The notes under the pieces are model-generated. The model made no database searches. It was not told where the DNA came from and saw only the letters and a list, made by a program, of their open reading frames with translations. The position numbers and the translations under genes were made by a program. A DNA stretch of 64,000 bases from Terriglobia bacterium (GTDB taxonomy: Bacteria > Acidobacteriota > Terriglobia > Terriglobales > Acidobacteriaceae), in NCBI GenBank assembly GCA_021324365.1, contig JAJPJE010000022.1, positions 1-64,000 on the forward strand, given 5' to 3'. The first letter of the stretch is position 1. The number at the start of each line of letters is the position of its first letter. Below, in pieces: positions 16,991-27,178 of the stretch.

Positions 16991-19900
16991 TTATAGCGCC
17001 GCTACCGTCGATCTTCCCTTCTGCATGGCATTTCTGGCGACTGCAATCAGGTCTGAGACCTCGAAGGGCTTCATGATTGTCGCAACCCCATTTTCTTCCA
17101 CAAACGTGCGGACTTCGGGATCGGCGATGTCAGACAGAGTGAGCACAACTCGCTTCTCCAGGCCCGGTTGATGGTTTGCTACCCAGCGGAATATATCGAC
17201 TCCGCTACATTCGCCTGGAATCCAGCTATCGACCAAGATTGCGTCGAACTTATCGCGCTGCAACAGAGCTAATGCATCTTCGCCAGAAGTTGCCGTGGTA
17301 ACCTCCGCACCGGCACCGGCGAGGACGTCGCGTTCGAAGTCAAGAATCGCCTCTTCATCCTCAACAATGAGAATCCGACCCTGCAATGGGACAACCCGGT
17401 GTCCCCCTGCATCGCGGAGCTTAACACCTTCCTCCGCCACAGCAATTGGCAGAAGAACGCGGATGACGGCGCCTCCGGCGGGGTGATTGTGCGCGCGAAT
17501 ATCGCCACCATGCTCCTTCACGATTCCATAACAGATGCTCAACCCCAGACCGGTACCTTTTCCCAGGCTCTTGGTGGTATAGAACGGGTCAAAAATGCGG
17601 TTGAGTTCGCGAATGCCCGGACCAGTGTCGTGAAACTCGGCCGAGACGTAGCCTCCATCCGTCCAGATGCGGACGTAGAGGACTCCGCTCCTGGCGGTTT
17701 CCAGCATGGCGTCGACGGCATTGTTGATGACGTTCAGGAACACTTGCTCGATCTGGTGGGGATCGGCGACGACAGGCGGCAAGCTGTCAGGAAACTCGCG
17801 TTCCACACGAATATTGTGCAGAGACATGTCGTAGTCGCGTAGAGCGAGGGTGTCCTCAACGACTCGCCGCAGATCGCAAGGCATTTTGGCAGCTTTGCGC
17901 TGCCGGGCAAACGACAGCAGATTCTGAACGACGCGGTGCGTGCGTTGTGCCTGCTTGAAGAGCTTACCGACATAATCGCGCGCGCGATCGCTCAGTTGAT
18001 CCGATTCAAGTAATTGCGCATAGCCGAGAATTGCTGTCAGCGGATTGTTCAACTCGTGTGCAACGCCGGAGATGAGTTGACCTACGGCCGACATCTTCTC
18101 GCTTTGAAGCAGTTGCTCTTGAGTACGGCGTAAATCTTCGTACGCGCGCATCGTCTCATCGTAGAGTCGAACTTTCTCAAGACTGTTCGCCAGTTGGCGG
18201 CCTATAGTGATCATCAATTTCTGATCAAGGGCGCTGAAGCGATTCTCCGATCGGCTGCTAATGCCGATAATGCCAGTCAACTTTTCGTTGGTCCACATCA
18301 GTACGAGAATCCACTGCTTCAACCCTTCGGCGCGTAACCGCGCGCTCCACTCTGCATCAATGAATCCGGCATGTTCCTGTGTGACCAGCTCCACCCTCTC
18401 TTGCTCGAGGTGGCGCAAGAGCTCCTCTGGAAACTGGAATTCGCGTGCATCCAGCATAGCCGTCCGCTGTCCATAATTCGCAACCCTCTTCAGAAGCCGC
18501 GATTCCTTTTCGAACAGGTAGACACCGGCGGTATCGGCATGGAACAGGTCGATCATCTGCCTCATTGCGCTGTTGGTGATTTCGTCCATGTCGAATGACT
18601 GGTTTGCCAGCATTGCAATGGTGTTCAAGGCCTCCAGTTCGCGGTTCCGGCGGCGAATCTCGTCCTCGATCTTCTTTTTTTCGGTGATGTCGAGCAGTAC
18701 GCCATTGAAGCGTTCAATTGCGCCGTTCTTGTCGCGATGGCCGTAACTGTTTTCGAGCACGGTAAGAAAGGAACCGTCGCGGCGCCTCAATTCGAATTCG
18801 AAGTTCTTCACGAATCCATTGGCTTCCATCTCTTCCAGGAACAAACGCCGCTCCAGCGGATCTTGATAGAACTCCTGTGCCTTGGCATCGCGCAATACCT
18901 CTTCGCGCGACTCGTATCCCAGAATCTTGACGAACGCGTCGTTGCAGTCGAGGATCCGGCCCTGCGGAGTCGAAACAAAAACGCCTTCTCTCACCTGTTC
19001 GAAAAGGTTTCGATATCTCTCTTCCGCCGCCCTCCGTTCGCCGACGTCACGAATGATGTGAATGGTGGCAATGCTTCGCTCCCCTTCTTCGCTGTAGGTA
19101 GAGGTAGAAACCACAGAATACCCTTCGATCAGCGGGTCCGGAGCTTCGACGCCCGAGCGATGCGACTCGCAGTAGGGACAATCCTTCCAAGTCGCGTCTG
19201 GTTTTCGGAGCACCTCCGAGCTTTTCGCGCCTACCAGTTTTGGCCCCTCCGGTTCGAGGCCCAGGCGAACGAGCAACGCGCGGTTCACGTGACGAATGCG
19301 AAACTCATCGTCATGAACCAATATCGGCTCCGGCATCGCGTCGAAGGTTGTCGCCCAACGCTGTTGCGAGGCGAGAATCTGCTGCATCAGGCGAATGTTC
19401 TCAATAGCAATTCCCAACTGCTTGGCGGCAGAATCGAGAAACCGAACCTCTTCCGGTTGATAGACCCGTCGCTTCGCCATCGCCAGGGAAAGGGTGCCGA
19501 TCACAGAGGCTTTCCCTTTTACCGGAATAAGGAAGATGTGATCCAGTTCATCGCGGATGAGTGACTGGCGCACCGTCTCCACCGAATTTGCGCGGCTGAT
19601 CAACAGGGGGCGGCGCAGCCTGATTAGCTTCGCGCCATGACCATCGCGGGTATCGGAGTCGCTGTGATCACGAACGAATTCGTCCGAGACACCTACGTAC
19701 TGCTTCAACCTGAGAATGTCGCCTTCGAGCAATCGAAACCAGGCTGCTTTGGCCCCAAGCAATTCCTGCAATTCGATGATCACTGCCGTCGCCATGGATC
19801 CATAATCCTGTGCATTAGCGACAGCATCGGTGATGCGATTCAGGACTGCCAATCGCCGCGCTTTTTCCCGCGAATCCTCGAGAACTACGAACAGCAGGCT

Positions 19901-20485
19901 GAGCCCGAGAAGCGTTTGGACGACAACGTCCGCTGCTTGTAATGGGTGTCCCTGGGTGATCGGCGAGTCCATGTGAATCATGAACATCATCACAGCCATG
20001 ACCCAGGCACCAATCTCGTGCCGCCCGAAGCTATATCTCACCAGTAGCACACCCGCGGAAAAGCTAATCACGCGATACAAAATCTGGACTGAAAGCATCA
20101 GGCCGTAGCTATTGGGCGAAAGCGAGTATTGAATGATGATGATTTCGCAGGTGAGACCTGCAATCAGGACGGAAGGTATCAGCAGGCGAATTCTTCGGAG
20201 GTACAGGAAAATTGCGCCGGAAAACAGTGTAACCGCGACAATAAACGCAATCTGCGAAACCGCGGTAGCCGTTAAAGAACCAGGACCGATGGCAAAAGTG
20301 TCATTACTCACTTCGTAAATGACAAACGATGCCCAGCCGAATATCCACCACAACAGATACCGTTCCCGGAAAGTCCGAAAAATGAGCACACCACCGCCTA
20401 CAAGAACAAGAATGCTGGCAAGGTCGGCAAGCAGGTCCACTTCAGGGACGTACATCCATCCGGAGATAGGGGGCACCAGTGCCAT
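16991..20485 (-). CDS. Membrane-bound hybrid histidine kinase (7TM-GAF-PAS-PAS-GAF-HK-REC)
   Basis: This gene encodes 1164 residues. About seven hydrophobic helices occupy residues 10-205. They are followed by a GAF-like domain (about 215-370), two PAS-like domains (about 375-485 and 490-610, the second in the style FEQVREGVFVSTPQGRILDC) and a second GAF-like domain (about 620-780). The kinase core has the phospho-acceptor His810 in GVAHELNNPL, the N box in VFLNVINNAVDAM, and the G boxes DTGPGI and GKGTGLGLSICYGIVKEHGG. The C-terminal receiver has LIVEDEE and Asp1086. It probably senses a membrane or small-molecule signal and passes phosphate through its own receiver. It is divergent from an HD-GYP regulator 98 bases away, a likely partner. 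Confidence 0.93.
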   Translation of the reverse strand: MALVPPISGWMYVPEVDLLADLASILVLVGGGVLIFRTFRERYLLWWIFGWASFVIYEVSNDTFAIGPGSLTATAVSQIAFIVAVTLFSGAIFLYLRRIRLLIPSVLIAGLTCEIIIIQYSLSPNSYGLMLSVQILYRVISFSAGVLLVRYSFGRHEIGAWVMAVMMFMIHMDSPITQGHPLQAADVVVQTLLGLSLLFVVLEDSREKARRLAVLNRITDAVANAQDYGSMATAVIIELQELLGAKAAWFRLLEGDILRLKQYVGVSDEFVRDHSDSDTRDGHGAKLIRLRRPLLISRANSVETVRQSLIRDELDHIFLIPVKGKASVIGTLSLAMAKRRVYQPEEVRFLDSAAKQLGIAIENIRLMQQILASQQRWATTFDAMPEPILVHDDEFRIRHVNRALLVRLGLEPEGPKLVGAKSSEVLRKPDATWKDCPYCESHRSGVEAPDPLIEGYSVVSTSTYSEEGERSIATIHIIRDVGERRAAEERYRNLFEQVREGVFVSTPQGRILDCNDAFVKILGYESREEVLRDAKAQEFYQDPLERRLFLEEMEANGFVKNFEFELRRRDGSFLTVLENSYGHRDKNGAIERFNGVLLDITEKKKIEDEIRRRNRELEALNTIAMLANQSFDMDEITNSAMRQMIDLFHADTAGVYLFEKESRLLKRVANYGQRTAMLDAREFQFPEELLRHLEQERVELVTQEHAGFIDAEWSARLRAEGLKQWILVLMWTNEKLTGIIGISSRSENRFSALDQKLMITIGRQLANSLEKVRLYDETMRAYEDLRRTQEQLLQSEKMSAVGQLISGVAHELNNPLTAILGYAQLLESDQLSDRARDYVGKLFKQAQRTHRVVQNLLSFARQRKAAKMPCDLRRVVEDTLALRDYDMSLHNIRVEREFPDSLPPVVADPHQIEQVFLNVINNAVDAMLETARSGVLYVRIWTDGGYVSAEFHDTGPGIRELNRIFDPFYTTKSLGKGTGLGLSICYGIVKEHGGDIRAHNHPAGGAVIRVLLPIAVAEEGVKLRDAGGHRVVPLQGRILIVEDEEAILDFERDVLAGAGAEVTTATSGEDALALLQRDKFDAILVDSWIPGECSGVDIFRWVANHQPGLEKRVVLTLSDIADPEVRTFVEENGVATIMKPFEVSDLIAVARNAMQKGRSTVAAL

Positions 20486-20583
20486 TCTTCAGGGATGATG
20501 AGTCATTGTTGTATACCACGAGAAATTACTTTGGTGTTACGTTTCGCCAACCCTACCCGTGTCTTTAAAGGAACTGCGATACA

Positions 20584-21699
20584 ATGCGCAGCATGCAATC
20601 AGATCGGATTTTGATCGTCGATGACGAAGAGGCGATCCGCGAGATTGTCGCTTCGATGCTGACGATGGCCGGATATGACTGTAAACAAGCCGGTTCCGGC
20701 CTTGAGGCGCTCGCCATTCTCGACTCTGGAGAAGAGTTCGAACTCATGCTCTCCGACCTGATGATGGCAGAACTCGATGGCATTGGGCTGCTGGAAAAGA
20801 CGAAGGAACGCTACCCTGAAATGCCGGTCGTAATGGTGACCGCCGTTCACGACATCTCCGTTGCCTTGGCCGCGATCCGTAACGGAGCCTACGATTACCT
20901 GCTTAAGCCGTTCGAACGAGAGCAGTTGCTGGCCACGGTGCGCCGGGCGCTGGAAAATCGACGGCTGCGCATGGAAAACCGGGCGTACCAGACAAATCTC
21001 GAGGCTTTGGTCCAGGCTAGAACCGAACAGTTGCGGCAGGCCATGTCGGACCTGGAACGTTCCTACGACATCACTCTGGAGGCGCTAGGCGACGCACTCG
21101 ACTTAAAAGATGCCGAGACCGAGGGCCACTCCAAGCGCGTAACCGCGTTCACCATCGCGATAGCTCGAGCCATGGGTCTCAGCTCAGACCGTATCCGTGT
21201 CATTGCCCGTGGTGCCTTTCTGCATGACATTGGCAAAATGGCAATTCCAGATGCGATCCTCCGCAAACCGGGTGCGCTTACTCCTGAAGAAGTGGCTATC
21301 ATGCGCGAGCACTGCTGGCACGGGTACCAGATCCTGAGGAAGATCCCGTTTCTAACGGAAGCGGCCGAAATTGTTTATGCACACCAGGAACGGTGGGATG
21401 GAACCGGGTATCCACGTGGTTTAAAGGGAGATGAAATCCCACTGGGCTCCCGTATGTTTTCGATTGCGGACACGATCGACGCCATTATGTCAGACCGCCC
21501 GTATCGGCCAGCGCAGCCGTTCTCCGCTGCGCGCGACGAGATCTCTCGCTGGTCCGGACGCCAGTTTGACCCTGAAGTCGTTAAAGTGTTCTTAGGAATG
21601 CCGGAATCCATCTGGCAGGATCTGAGGAAAGAGATCAACACTCAGATTTACCGCTTCACGGCCGATGCGTCGAGAACCGGCAAACTAATCCCCGTCTGA
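20584..21699 (+). CDS. Response regulator with HD-GYP cyclic-di-GMP phosphodiesterase domain
   Basis: This gene encodes 371 residues. The receiver domain (about 1-125) has ILIVDDEE, the phospho-acceptor Asp58 and the conserved Lys in LLKPFE. A coiled linker (about 130-165) leads to an HD-GYP domain with H214-D215 in FLHDIGKMAIPD, REHCWHGYQIL, and the signature AHQERWDGTGYPRGLKG. HD-GYP enzymes open cyclic di-GMP in the cytoplasm using a bi- or trinuclear metal centre. All visible ligands are present, so it is probably active and switched by phosphorylation. AAAGGA lies 11-12 bases before the ATG. It is divergent from the hybrid kinase gene. Confidence 0.95.
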   Translation: MRSMQSDRILIVDDEEAIREIVASMLTMAGYDCKQAGSGLEALAILDSGEEFELMLSDLMMAELDGIGLLEKTKERYPEMPVVMVTAVHDISVALAAIRNGAYDYLLKPFEREQLLATVRRALENRRLRMENRAYQTNLEALVQARTEQLRQAMSDLERSYDITLEALGDALDLKDAETEGHSKRVTAFTIAIARAMGLSSDRIRVIARGAFLHDIGKMAIPDAILRKPGALTPEEVAIMREHCWHGYQILRKIPFLTEAAEIVYAHQERWDGTGYPRGLKGDEIPLGSRMFSIADTIDAIMSDRPYRPAQPFSAARDEISRWSGRQFDPEVVKVFLGMPESIWQDLRKEINTQIYRFTADASRTGKLIPV

Positions 21700-21742
21700 G
21701 CCCCGAAGGGCTGGGCAACGTCGGGCTTCAGCATCCATTCAT

Positions 21743-21964
21743 TTACTGTGCGGTTTCCAGCGAATCCGCCACGCGATTCAGAGCGGCCTGAATGCGATCA
21801 AGTTCGCGCTGTGCAGCTTCATTCCAAGCCAAGAGCTGATCGGGAGTTCGCGGCAGTTGTTGACCGATCCAGCGCAGCCAGCGACGGCCATTCTCACTCA
21901 TCAGGAAAACACCTAGTCCTCCGAGTCCCAATAACGCCGCCGGAATGTACCATTTACCTCGCAT
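21743..21964 (-). CDS. Small single-span membrane protein
   Basis: This gene encodes 73 residues, with AAGAGGA upstream of the ATG. Residues 4-22 (KWYIPAALLGLGGLGVFLM) form one membrane helix. The remaining part is an amphipathic helix with WLRWIGQQLP and LDRIQAALNRVADSLETAQ. No domain was recognised. It may anchor to the inner membrane with a short coiled tail. It is convergent with the HD-GYP gene and not obviously in an operon. Confidence 0.7.
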   Translation of the reverse strand: MRGKWYIPAALLGLGGLGVFLMSENGRRWLRWIGQQLPRTPDQLLAWNEAAQRELDRIQAALNRVADSLETAQ

Positions 21965-22177
21965 AGTTCCTCTTTTGCCCTACGTAACAACTTTGCGGGC
22001 CTTGTGGTGTTCTCATTCTTGCACGCCTGCTAGGAATTGGAAGCAATAGAGGGCCTGGAAAGTTACTCATGAGTTCTAACCCAAAAGGTTCTCCGAATCG
22101 GGAAGGGACTCTGCCGGGCTAAGAGGGCTGTAAATCCAGCCGCTTTCGTCGACTTCCGCTGTTGAGGTGCGTTTCCC

Positions 22178-22819
22178 ATGAACGTTCTGCGCTATGGCTT
22201 GATTCCCGCTTTGCTGATCGCCACTTTGCCTGTTTTCGGCTCTGACCTTAGTACCCGCGATTCAAATGCGGCCGGTCCTAACTGGATTCCGCAGGGCACG
22301 CGCTTCGTCATCCGGTTACAAAATAGGGTCGACAGCAAAAACGGACGGGGCAAGCACTTCAAGGCGAAACTCGCCGAGGACCTGAGTGCGCCGAACGGAG
22401 CCATGATTCCTAGAGGTGCCGAAATCAAAGGCCACATCAGCGAAGCAACTCGCGGTTTGCACGGCAAGCTTCTGCTCAGCTTCGACGAGATCCAGACACC
22501 TCACGGTTGGATGCCTCTGGCAGCAACTGTGACCGACGTGCCTGGTGAGCACGGCGTAAAGACCGACAGCCAGGAAGGCGAAATCCAGAGACAGGGTACG
22601 GATAAAACTCGGGTGATCAAAGATGCCGCAATTGGCGCTGGAACCGGCGCAGCAGCAGGCGCGATCTTTGGTGGCGGTAAGGGCGCCGGTATCGGAGCTG
22701 GAGCAGGAGCGGGCCTGGGCGCCGCCACGGGTATCCTGAGGAATGGCGATCTGCGCCTCGACAAGGGCCAGCAGTTGGAGGTCAGCCTGGATCGCGCGCT
22801 GGAAGTGCCTTCACACTGA
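22178..22819 (+). CDS. Secreted glycine-zipper protein
   Basis: This gene encodes 213 residues. A signal peptide covers residues 1-22 (ending PVFGSD). The region from 35 to 120 is beta-rich, with IPQGTRFVIRLQNRVDSKNG and IPRGAEIKGHISEA. It resembles the small beta-barrel of TrbI/VirB10-like or similar envelope proteins. Residues 150-190 are a glycine zipper (AAIGAGTGAAAGAIFGGGKG), likely to insert into or pack against the outer membrane. It then ends with a short beta segment. The function is unknown. An envelope-stress or structural role is a guess. It is apparently monocistronic. Confidence 0.8.
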   Translation: MNVLRYGLIPALLIATLPVFGSDLSTRDSNAAGPNWIPQGTRFVIRLQNRVDSKNGRGKHFKAKLAEDLSAPNGAMIPRGAEIKGHISEATRGLHGKLLLSFDEIQTPHGWMPLAATVTDVPGEHGVKTDSQEGEIQRQGTDKTRVIKDAAIGAGTGAAAGAIFGGGKGAGIGAGAGAGLGAATGILRNGDLRLDKGQQLEVSLDRALEVPSH

Positions 22820-22846
22820 TCTGATGTTCGCTCATGTATGACGCTG

Positions 22847-22870
22847 GACCCGCTCACGTTGGAGCGGGTC
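22847..22870. terminator. Hairpin between convergent genes
   Basis: GACCCGCTC (22847-22855) pairs perfectly with GAGCGGGTC (22862-22870) around the loop ACGTTG. It lies between the ends of the glycine-zipper gene and the leftward rhodanese gene and overlaps the latter's stop. No T-run follows. Confidence 0.6.
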
Positions 22871-23240
22871 ATCCCTTCGTCAGCTCATAACCCTTCTCAC
22901 GCCACTCGCGAATGCCACCGTCCATCGAGATCACGTTGGTGTAACCCATCTTCTGCAGATTGTCGGCAGCAAGGGCTGAACGAAATCCGCCACCGCAATA
23001 CAGAATCAGTGGCGTGCCGGGATCGGGAACGGCCTTTTCGATATCCCGTTCAATGATGCCCTTCCCGAGATGAATCGCTTTGGGCAGGTGATCCTTGGCA
23101 TATTCACTCTCTTCACGTACGTCCACCAGAACGAATCTCTCGCCACGATCGAGCTTCTTTTTGACTTCGTCGACTGTTGTCTCGCGCACCCGCTTCTTCG
23201 CATCGTTCACAATATTCAGAAATCTCTCGGAATGGTGCAT
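22869..23240 (-). CDS. Rhodanese-like sulfurtransferase domain protein
   Basis: The protein has 123 residues from the ATG at 23240, which has GAGAGG upstream. It is a single-domain rhodanese with the conserved FVLVDVREESEYAKDHLPKA and the active-site Cys82 in LILYCGGGFRSALAA, followed by NVISMDGGIREW. Such proteins carry a sulfane sulfur on the Cys. The loop after Cys (CGGGFRS) is of the CxxGxR type typical of single-domain rhodaneses. It is the last gene of the glp/ABC operon, 14 bases after the glycerol facilitator. A role there is not obvious. Confidence 0.9.
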   Translation of the reverse strand: MHHSERFLNIVNDAKKRVRETTVDEVKKKLDRGERFVLVDVREESEYAKDHLPKAIHLGKGIIERDIEKAVPDPGTPLILYCGGGFRSALAADNLQKMGYTNVISMDGGIREWREKGYELTKG

Positions 23241-23254
23241 GACAATCCTCTCCC

Positions 23255-23983
23255 CTAGAAATGCACAAATCGAATAAACAATCCTGCCAGAATTCCGCCC
23301 ACCAAGGGACCGATGACTGGAATTGCCGCGTAATTCCAATCTGAATTGCCTTTGCCAGCAATCGGTAAGAAGGAATGCGCCAGCCGCGGACCGAGGTCCC
23401 TCGCTGGATTGATGGCATAACCGGTGGTGCCTCCCAGAGATAATCCAATTCCCCACACCAGACTAGAGACCAGATAAGGGCCGAGCCCGGCCGCGGGTCC
23501 TTCCGATGCAACCGCTTTTGAAAAGATTGCGCCAACAACAAGCACCAGTGCAAAGGTCCCTATGATCTCACTTAACAGGTTGGCGGCCATGCTCCGAATG
23601 GCTGGCGCGGTGCAAAAGCAGGCTCGCTTTAACTCCGCGTTCTCGGTTTCTTTCCAGTGTGGGAAGAAGTGTAGCCAGACCAGTGTCGCTCCAACCAAAG
23701 CCCCGGCAAGCTCAGCGACGAAGTAGCTCGGGAATTTCGCAAAATTGCCGGAGGTTACCGCCATGCCAACCGTGACCGCCGGGTTCAGATAAGCATCCGT
23801 GCTGCCGCAGGCGATCGCGGTAAACACACCAGCCATGACCGCAAAAGCCCATCCACTGGTGATCACGATCCAGCCGGCGCCCTCCGCTTTCGACTTCTTC
23901 AGCAGCACATTAGCAACAACACCATTGCCCAGGAGAATGAGAACGAGCGTACCCATGAACTCACCAAAAATTGGCGATCGCAT
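23255..23983 (-). CDS. glpF: Glycerol uptake facilitator, aquaporin (MIP) family
   Basis: This gene encodes 242 residues with six hydrophobic helices and the two half-helix motifs. NPAVT lies at residues 67-71 and NPARDLGPR in the second half. The Asp after NPAR is typical of aquaglyceroporins as opposed to water-only channels. It lets glycerol diffuse across the inner membrane. The start has GGAGG upstream. It lies 40 bases after glpK and 14 bases before the rhodanese gene, all on one strand, so it should be expressed with glycerol catabolism. Confidence 0.92.
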   Translation of the reverse strand: MRSPIFGEFMGTLVLILLGNGVVANVLLKKSKAEGAGWIVITSGWAFAVMAGVFTAIACGSTDAYLNPAVTVGMAVTSGNFAKFPSYFVAELAGALVGATLVWLHFFPHWKETENAELKRACFCTAPAIRSMAANLLSEIIGTFALVLVVGAIFSKAVASEGPAAGLGPYLVSSLVWGIGLSLGGTTGYAINPARDLGPRLAHSFLPIAGKGNSDWNYAAIPVIGPLVGGILAGLFIRFVHF

Positions 23984-24023
23984 CCCGTTGCCCTCCTACG
24001 ATGTCGCTAATAATCAAACACGG

Positions 24024-25523
24024 CTAGTCAAGCCAGTCGAATGAGCGCTCAACCGCTTTCTTCCAGAGGCGATACTTCTCGTTGCGCGGACCGTCAGGCA
24101 TCTGGGGTCGCCATGTCCGGTCTACCACCCACTGCGACCGTAATTCTTCTGTGTTCTTGAAGAAACCGGTCGCAAGGCCCGCGGCATACGCTGCGCCAAG
24201 AGCTGTTGTCTCCTTCACCCTGGGCCGAACCACTTCGCGATTCAGAATGTCGGCCTGGAATTGCATCAGAAGATCGTTCTCCACCATGCCGCCATCGGCT
24301 CGGAGAAGTTGAATCGGAATGCCTGAATCGTTCTCCATCGCTTCCACAACTTCACGAGTCTGAAAGGCGGTGGCTTCCAGAATAGCGCGCGCGAAATGTG
24401 CCTTGTTCGCGTAGCGGGTCAGGCCCGTAATTACGCCACGTGCACTACTCTTCCAGTATGGAGCGAACAGTCCCGAGAATGCCGGGACGATGTATACTCC
24501 GCCGTTGTCATCGACCGTGCGTGCGAGGGCTTCGATGTCGGCGCTGTTTCGGATGAGCCCGAAGTTGTCGCGTACCCATTGCACAAGAGCGCCCGTGATG
24601 GCAACGCTTCCCTCGATAGCATAGACCAGCTCTTCCTGGCCAAACTTGTATCCAACTGTAGTGATCAGGCCGCACTTTGACTGCACCAGGCGCTGGCCGG
24701 TATTCATCAGCAGGAAGCAACCCGTGCCGTATGTGTTCTTCGCTTCTCCTGGCGTGAAGCACGCCTGGCCAACTAGCGCCGCCTGCTGATCGCCAAGAAT
24801 CCCTCCGATCGGAACTCCGGCGATCAATTCGGGCTTCGCTGAACCATACACTTCGCTGCTGGAGCAAATTGTTGGCAGAACCGAAGCCGGAATGTTGAAC
24901 GTTTGTAGAAGTTCCGCATCCCAAGCGAGCCTTTGGAGATTCATCAGTTGCGTGCGACTGGCATTGGTGACATCGGTGATGTGAATTCCAGCATTGGAGC
25001 CGCCCGTCAGATGCCATACGAGGAAGGAATCGACTGTGCCGAACAGCAGATCGCCGTTCCCGGCTCTTGCGTGTGCGTCCGGGATATTGTCGAGAATCCA
25101 TTGCAGCTTGAGGGCGCTGAAATATGTAGCCAAAGGGAGGCCGGTCCTGGCGCGAAAGCGATCACCGCCCCCTTCCCTGCTCAAACGTTCGACTTCGCCG
25201 GCTACGCGCGTGTCCTGCCAGACGAGAGCATTGCAAATCGCCTGGCCGCTCTTGCGGTCCCACACGATTGTCGTCTCGCGTTGATTGGTAATTCCGACCG
25301 CCGCCAGATCCGCCGGCCTAATCGCGGCTTGCTGCATGGCCTCGCCGATTACCTGTTGCGTGCGAAACCATATTTCTTGCGGATCGTGCTCCACCCAGCC
25401 GGGCTGCGGGTAGATCTGCTCATGTTCTTTCTGCGCCTGCGCGACGATCCTTCCGGACCGGTCGAAGATGATGAACCGAGTGCTGGTCGTCCCCTGGTCG
25501 ATCGCTCCGATGTAATCCGCCAT
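24024..25523 (-). CDS. glpK: Glycerol kinase
   Basis: This gene encodes 499 residues, the standard length. The N-terminal [16 protein letters not shown] is the phosphate-binding loop of the FGGY kinase fold. [33 protein letters not shown]-like residues ([20 protein letters not shown]) and [19 protein letters not shown] are family signatures. The enzyme phosphorylates glycerol with ATP to glycerol 3-phosphate in the cytoplasm, the substrate of the upstream glpD. The ATG begins one base after the glpD stop, so the two genes are translationally coupled. Confidence 0.97.
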   Translation of the reverse strand: MADYIGAIDQGTTSTRFIIFDRSGRIVAQAQKEHEQIYPQPGWVEHDPQEIWFRTQQVIGEAMQQAAIRPADLAAVGITNQRETTIVWDRKSGQAICNALVWQDTRVAGEVERLSREGGGDRFRARTGLPLATYFSALKLQWILDNIPDAHARAGNGDLLFGTVDSFLVWHLTGGSNAGIHITDVTNASRTQLMNLQRLAWDAELLQTFNIPASVLPTICSSSEVYGSAKPELIAGVPIGGILGDQQAALVGQACFTPGEAKNTYGTGCFLLMNTGQRLVQSKCGLITTVGYKFGQEELVYAIEGSVAITGALVQWVRDNFGLIRNSADIEALARTVDDNGGVYIVPAFSGLFAPYWKSSARGVITGLTRYANKAHFARAILEATAFQTREVVEAMENDSGIPIQLLRADGGMVENDLLMQFQADILNREVVRPRVKETTALGAAYAAGLATGFFKNTEELRSQWVVDRTWRPQMPDGPRNEKYRLWKKAVERSFDWLD

Positions 25524-25524
25524 G

Positions 25525-27162
25525 CTAGTTTCCGAGGCCTGCAGTTGCTCTCATCCGCTGTAGTTTGTCGAGATATTCCGCAATCGCCAGTTCGCGCTGG
25601 TCATCCGTCCACGACAATTCGTCGGCAAGGTAATGCGCAGCGAATGGAGCAGCCTTGGCTGCCATGTCCCAACTGTAAAACTGCAATCCGATGCGGCGGG
25701 CCAGTATATCCTCAATGGTCATCGCCATGTCATGCCGAATGGCATGCACGATCTCAGCTTCAATCGCGGGGAACCCCTCGACGATGGGCTTGACGAACTC
25801 GCGATTCGAAGCCGCCAACTCGAGCATGGCGGTGGCGTTCGTTCCATATTTCGCGCTCATATGGCGCGCGGTTTCTGTGGTAACGCCGTACTTCTGTACA
25901 AGGGTCTCGAAAAATGTCGCGCTGTAATTCGCGCTGCCGTCCAGAGGATACGTTCGGGTCGGGCATGCGGTGATCGGCTGCTGGAGGCGTCTCTGAACCG
26001 CATTGATGGTGTCTTCCGACATGGCGCGGTACGTCGTCCATTTCCCGCCGAGAATGCTGATGAGGCCACTGTTCTCGTCTACCTCGACCCGGTGATCGCG
26101 ACTGAGGCTTTTCGTCTCGCGCGAGGCGTCACCGATCAGCGGCCTGATTCCGGCGAAAGCAGCGACGATTTGCTTGCAGGCTAGCGGACGTTGCAGGAAA
26201 CCATTGACATGCCGCAGCAGGTATTCGACGTCTTCCCGCGAGACGAATACTTCACCGGCCTCGGTTAGCGGTTCGTCTGTCGTGCCCACAAGCAAGCGGC
26301 CCATCCAGGGAATGGCGAAGATGACACGGCCATCACTGGTTTTTGGGATCAGCAGCGCGTCGCGTGCTTCAAACCCTTGCAGCGGGAAGAGTATGTGCGC
26401 ACCCCTACTGAGCTTCAGGAGCGGCATTGCATTCGGCTCGACCAGTCGGCGAACCGCGTCGCCTGCGGGGCCGGTGGCATTCACGAAAGCACGGGCCTGA
26501 CTTTCAAAGCTTCGCCCGGAAATTTCATCTCGGAGCAGCGCTGCCTGTAATTTCCCGGCTGCATTCTTCTCGAATCCAACCACCCGCGCATAATTCAGAG
26601 CTATTCCGCCGATGGCGATAAACGTTCGCACAAGAGCCAGATTGAATGCCGCATCGTCGAATTGACCGTCGCCATACGACACTGCACCGACCAGTCCCTC
26701 CGAAGTGAGCACGGGCAAACGTGACAACACCTGCCCGCGACTCAGGCTGCGGCTCGGCAAAAGATTGGCATTTCCGGCGAGAACGTCATAAGCCTTGACC
26801 CCAGCACCGAAGTACATCTTTTGCCAATGGCTATAGCACGGGATAAGGAACTCCATCGTGCCCGCAAGAAATGGTGCATTACGCAACATGTATCCGCGTT
26901 CGTAAAGGGCGCGCTTCACGACGCCGATTTGTCCAAAATCGAAATGGGCCACCGCTTCGCGAAGATAGCGGATGCCACCGTGAATCAGCTTTGTGGAAGC
27001 GCTGGAGGTGGCCGAAGCAAAATCGTTGGCTTCTACGAGAACGGTTCTCAGGCCGCGCAACTGCGCATCGAGAGCGCATCCTGCTCCCGTGGCGCCGCCG
27101 CCGATCACGCACAAGTCGAAGTGCTCTGCGGCGGCAGCAAGCGCATCGGAACGTCGCATCAT
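25525..27162 (-). CDS. glpD: Aerobic glycerol-3-phosphate dehydrogenase
   Basis: This gene encodes 545 residues, close to the usual 500-560. Two adjacent ATGs are possible (27162 or 27159). The FAD-binding motif is [22 protein letters not shown], followed by [16 protein letters not shown], which is diagnostic of the GlpD/GlpO family. Later motifs include [22 protein letters not shown] and [18 protein letters not shown]. It oxidises glycerol 3-phosphate to dihydroxyacetone phosphate at the inner membrane and feeds electrons to quinone. It lies 16 bases after the ABC substrate-binding protein gene and is coupled to glpK. Confidence 0.96.
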   Translation of the reverse strand: MMRRSDALAAAAEHFDLCVIGGGATGAGCALDAQLRGLRTVLVEANDFASATSSASTKLIHGGIRYLREAVAHFDFGQIGVVKRALYERGYMLRNAPFLAGTMEFLIPCYSHWQKMYFGAGVKAYDVLAGNANLLPSRSLSRGQVLSRLPVLTSEGLVGAVSYGDGQFDDAAFNLALVRTFIAIGGIALNYARVVGFEKNAAGKLQAALLRDEISGRSFESQARAFVNATGPAGDAVRRLVEPNAMPLLKLSRGAHILFPLQGFEARDALLIPKTSDGRVIFAIPWMGRLLVGTTDEPLTEAGEVFVSREDVEYLLRHVNGFLQRPLACKQIVAAFAGIRPLIGDASRETKSLSRDHRVEVDENSGLISILGGKWTTYRAMSEDTINAVQRRLQQPITACPTRTYPLDGSANYSATFFETLVQKYGVTTETARHMSAKYGTNATAMLELAASNREFVKPIVEGFPAIEAEIVHAIRHDMAMTIEDILARRIGLQFYSWDMAAKAAPFAAHYLADELSWTDDQRELAIAEYLDKLQRMRATAGLGN

Positions 27163-27178
27163 GCGCGGCGCCTTATTC

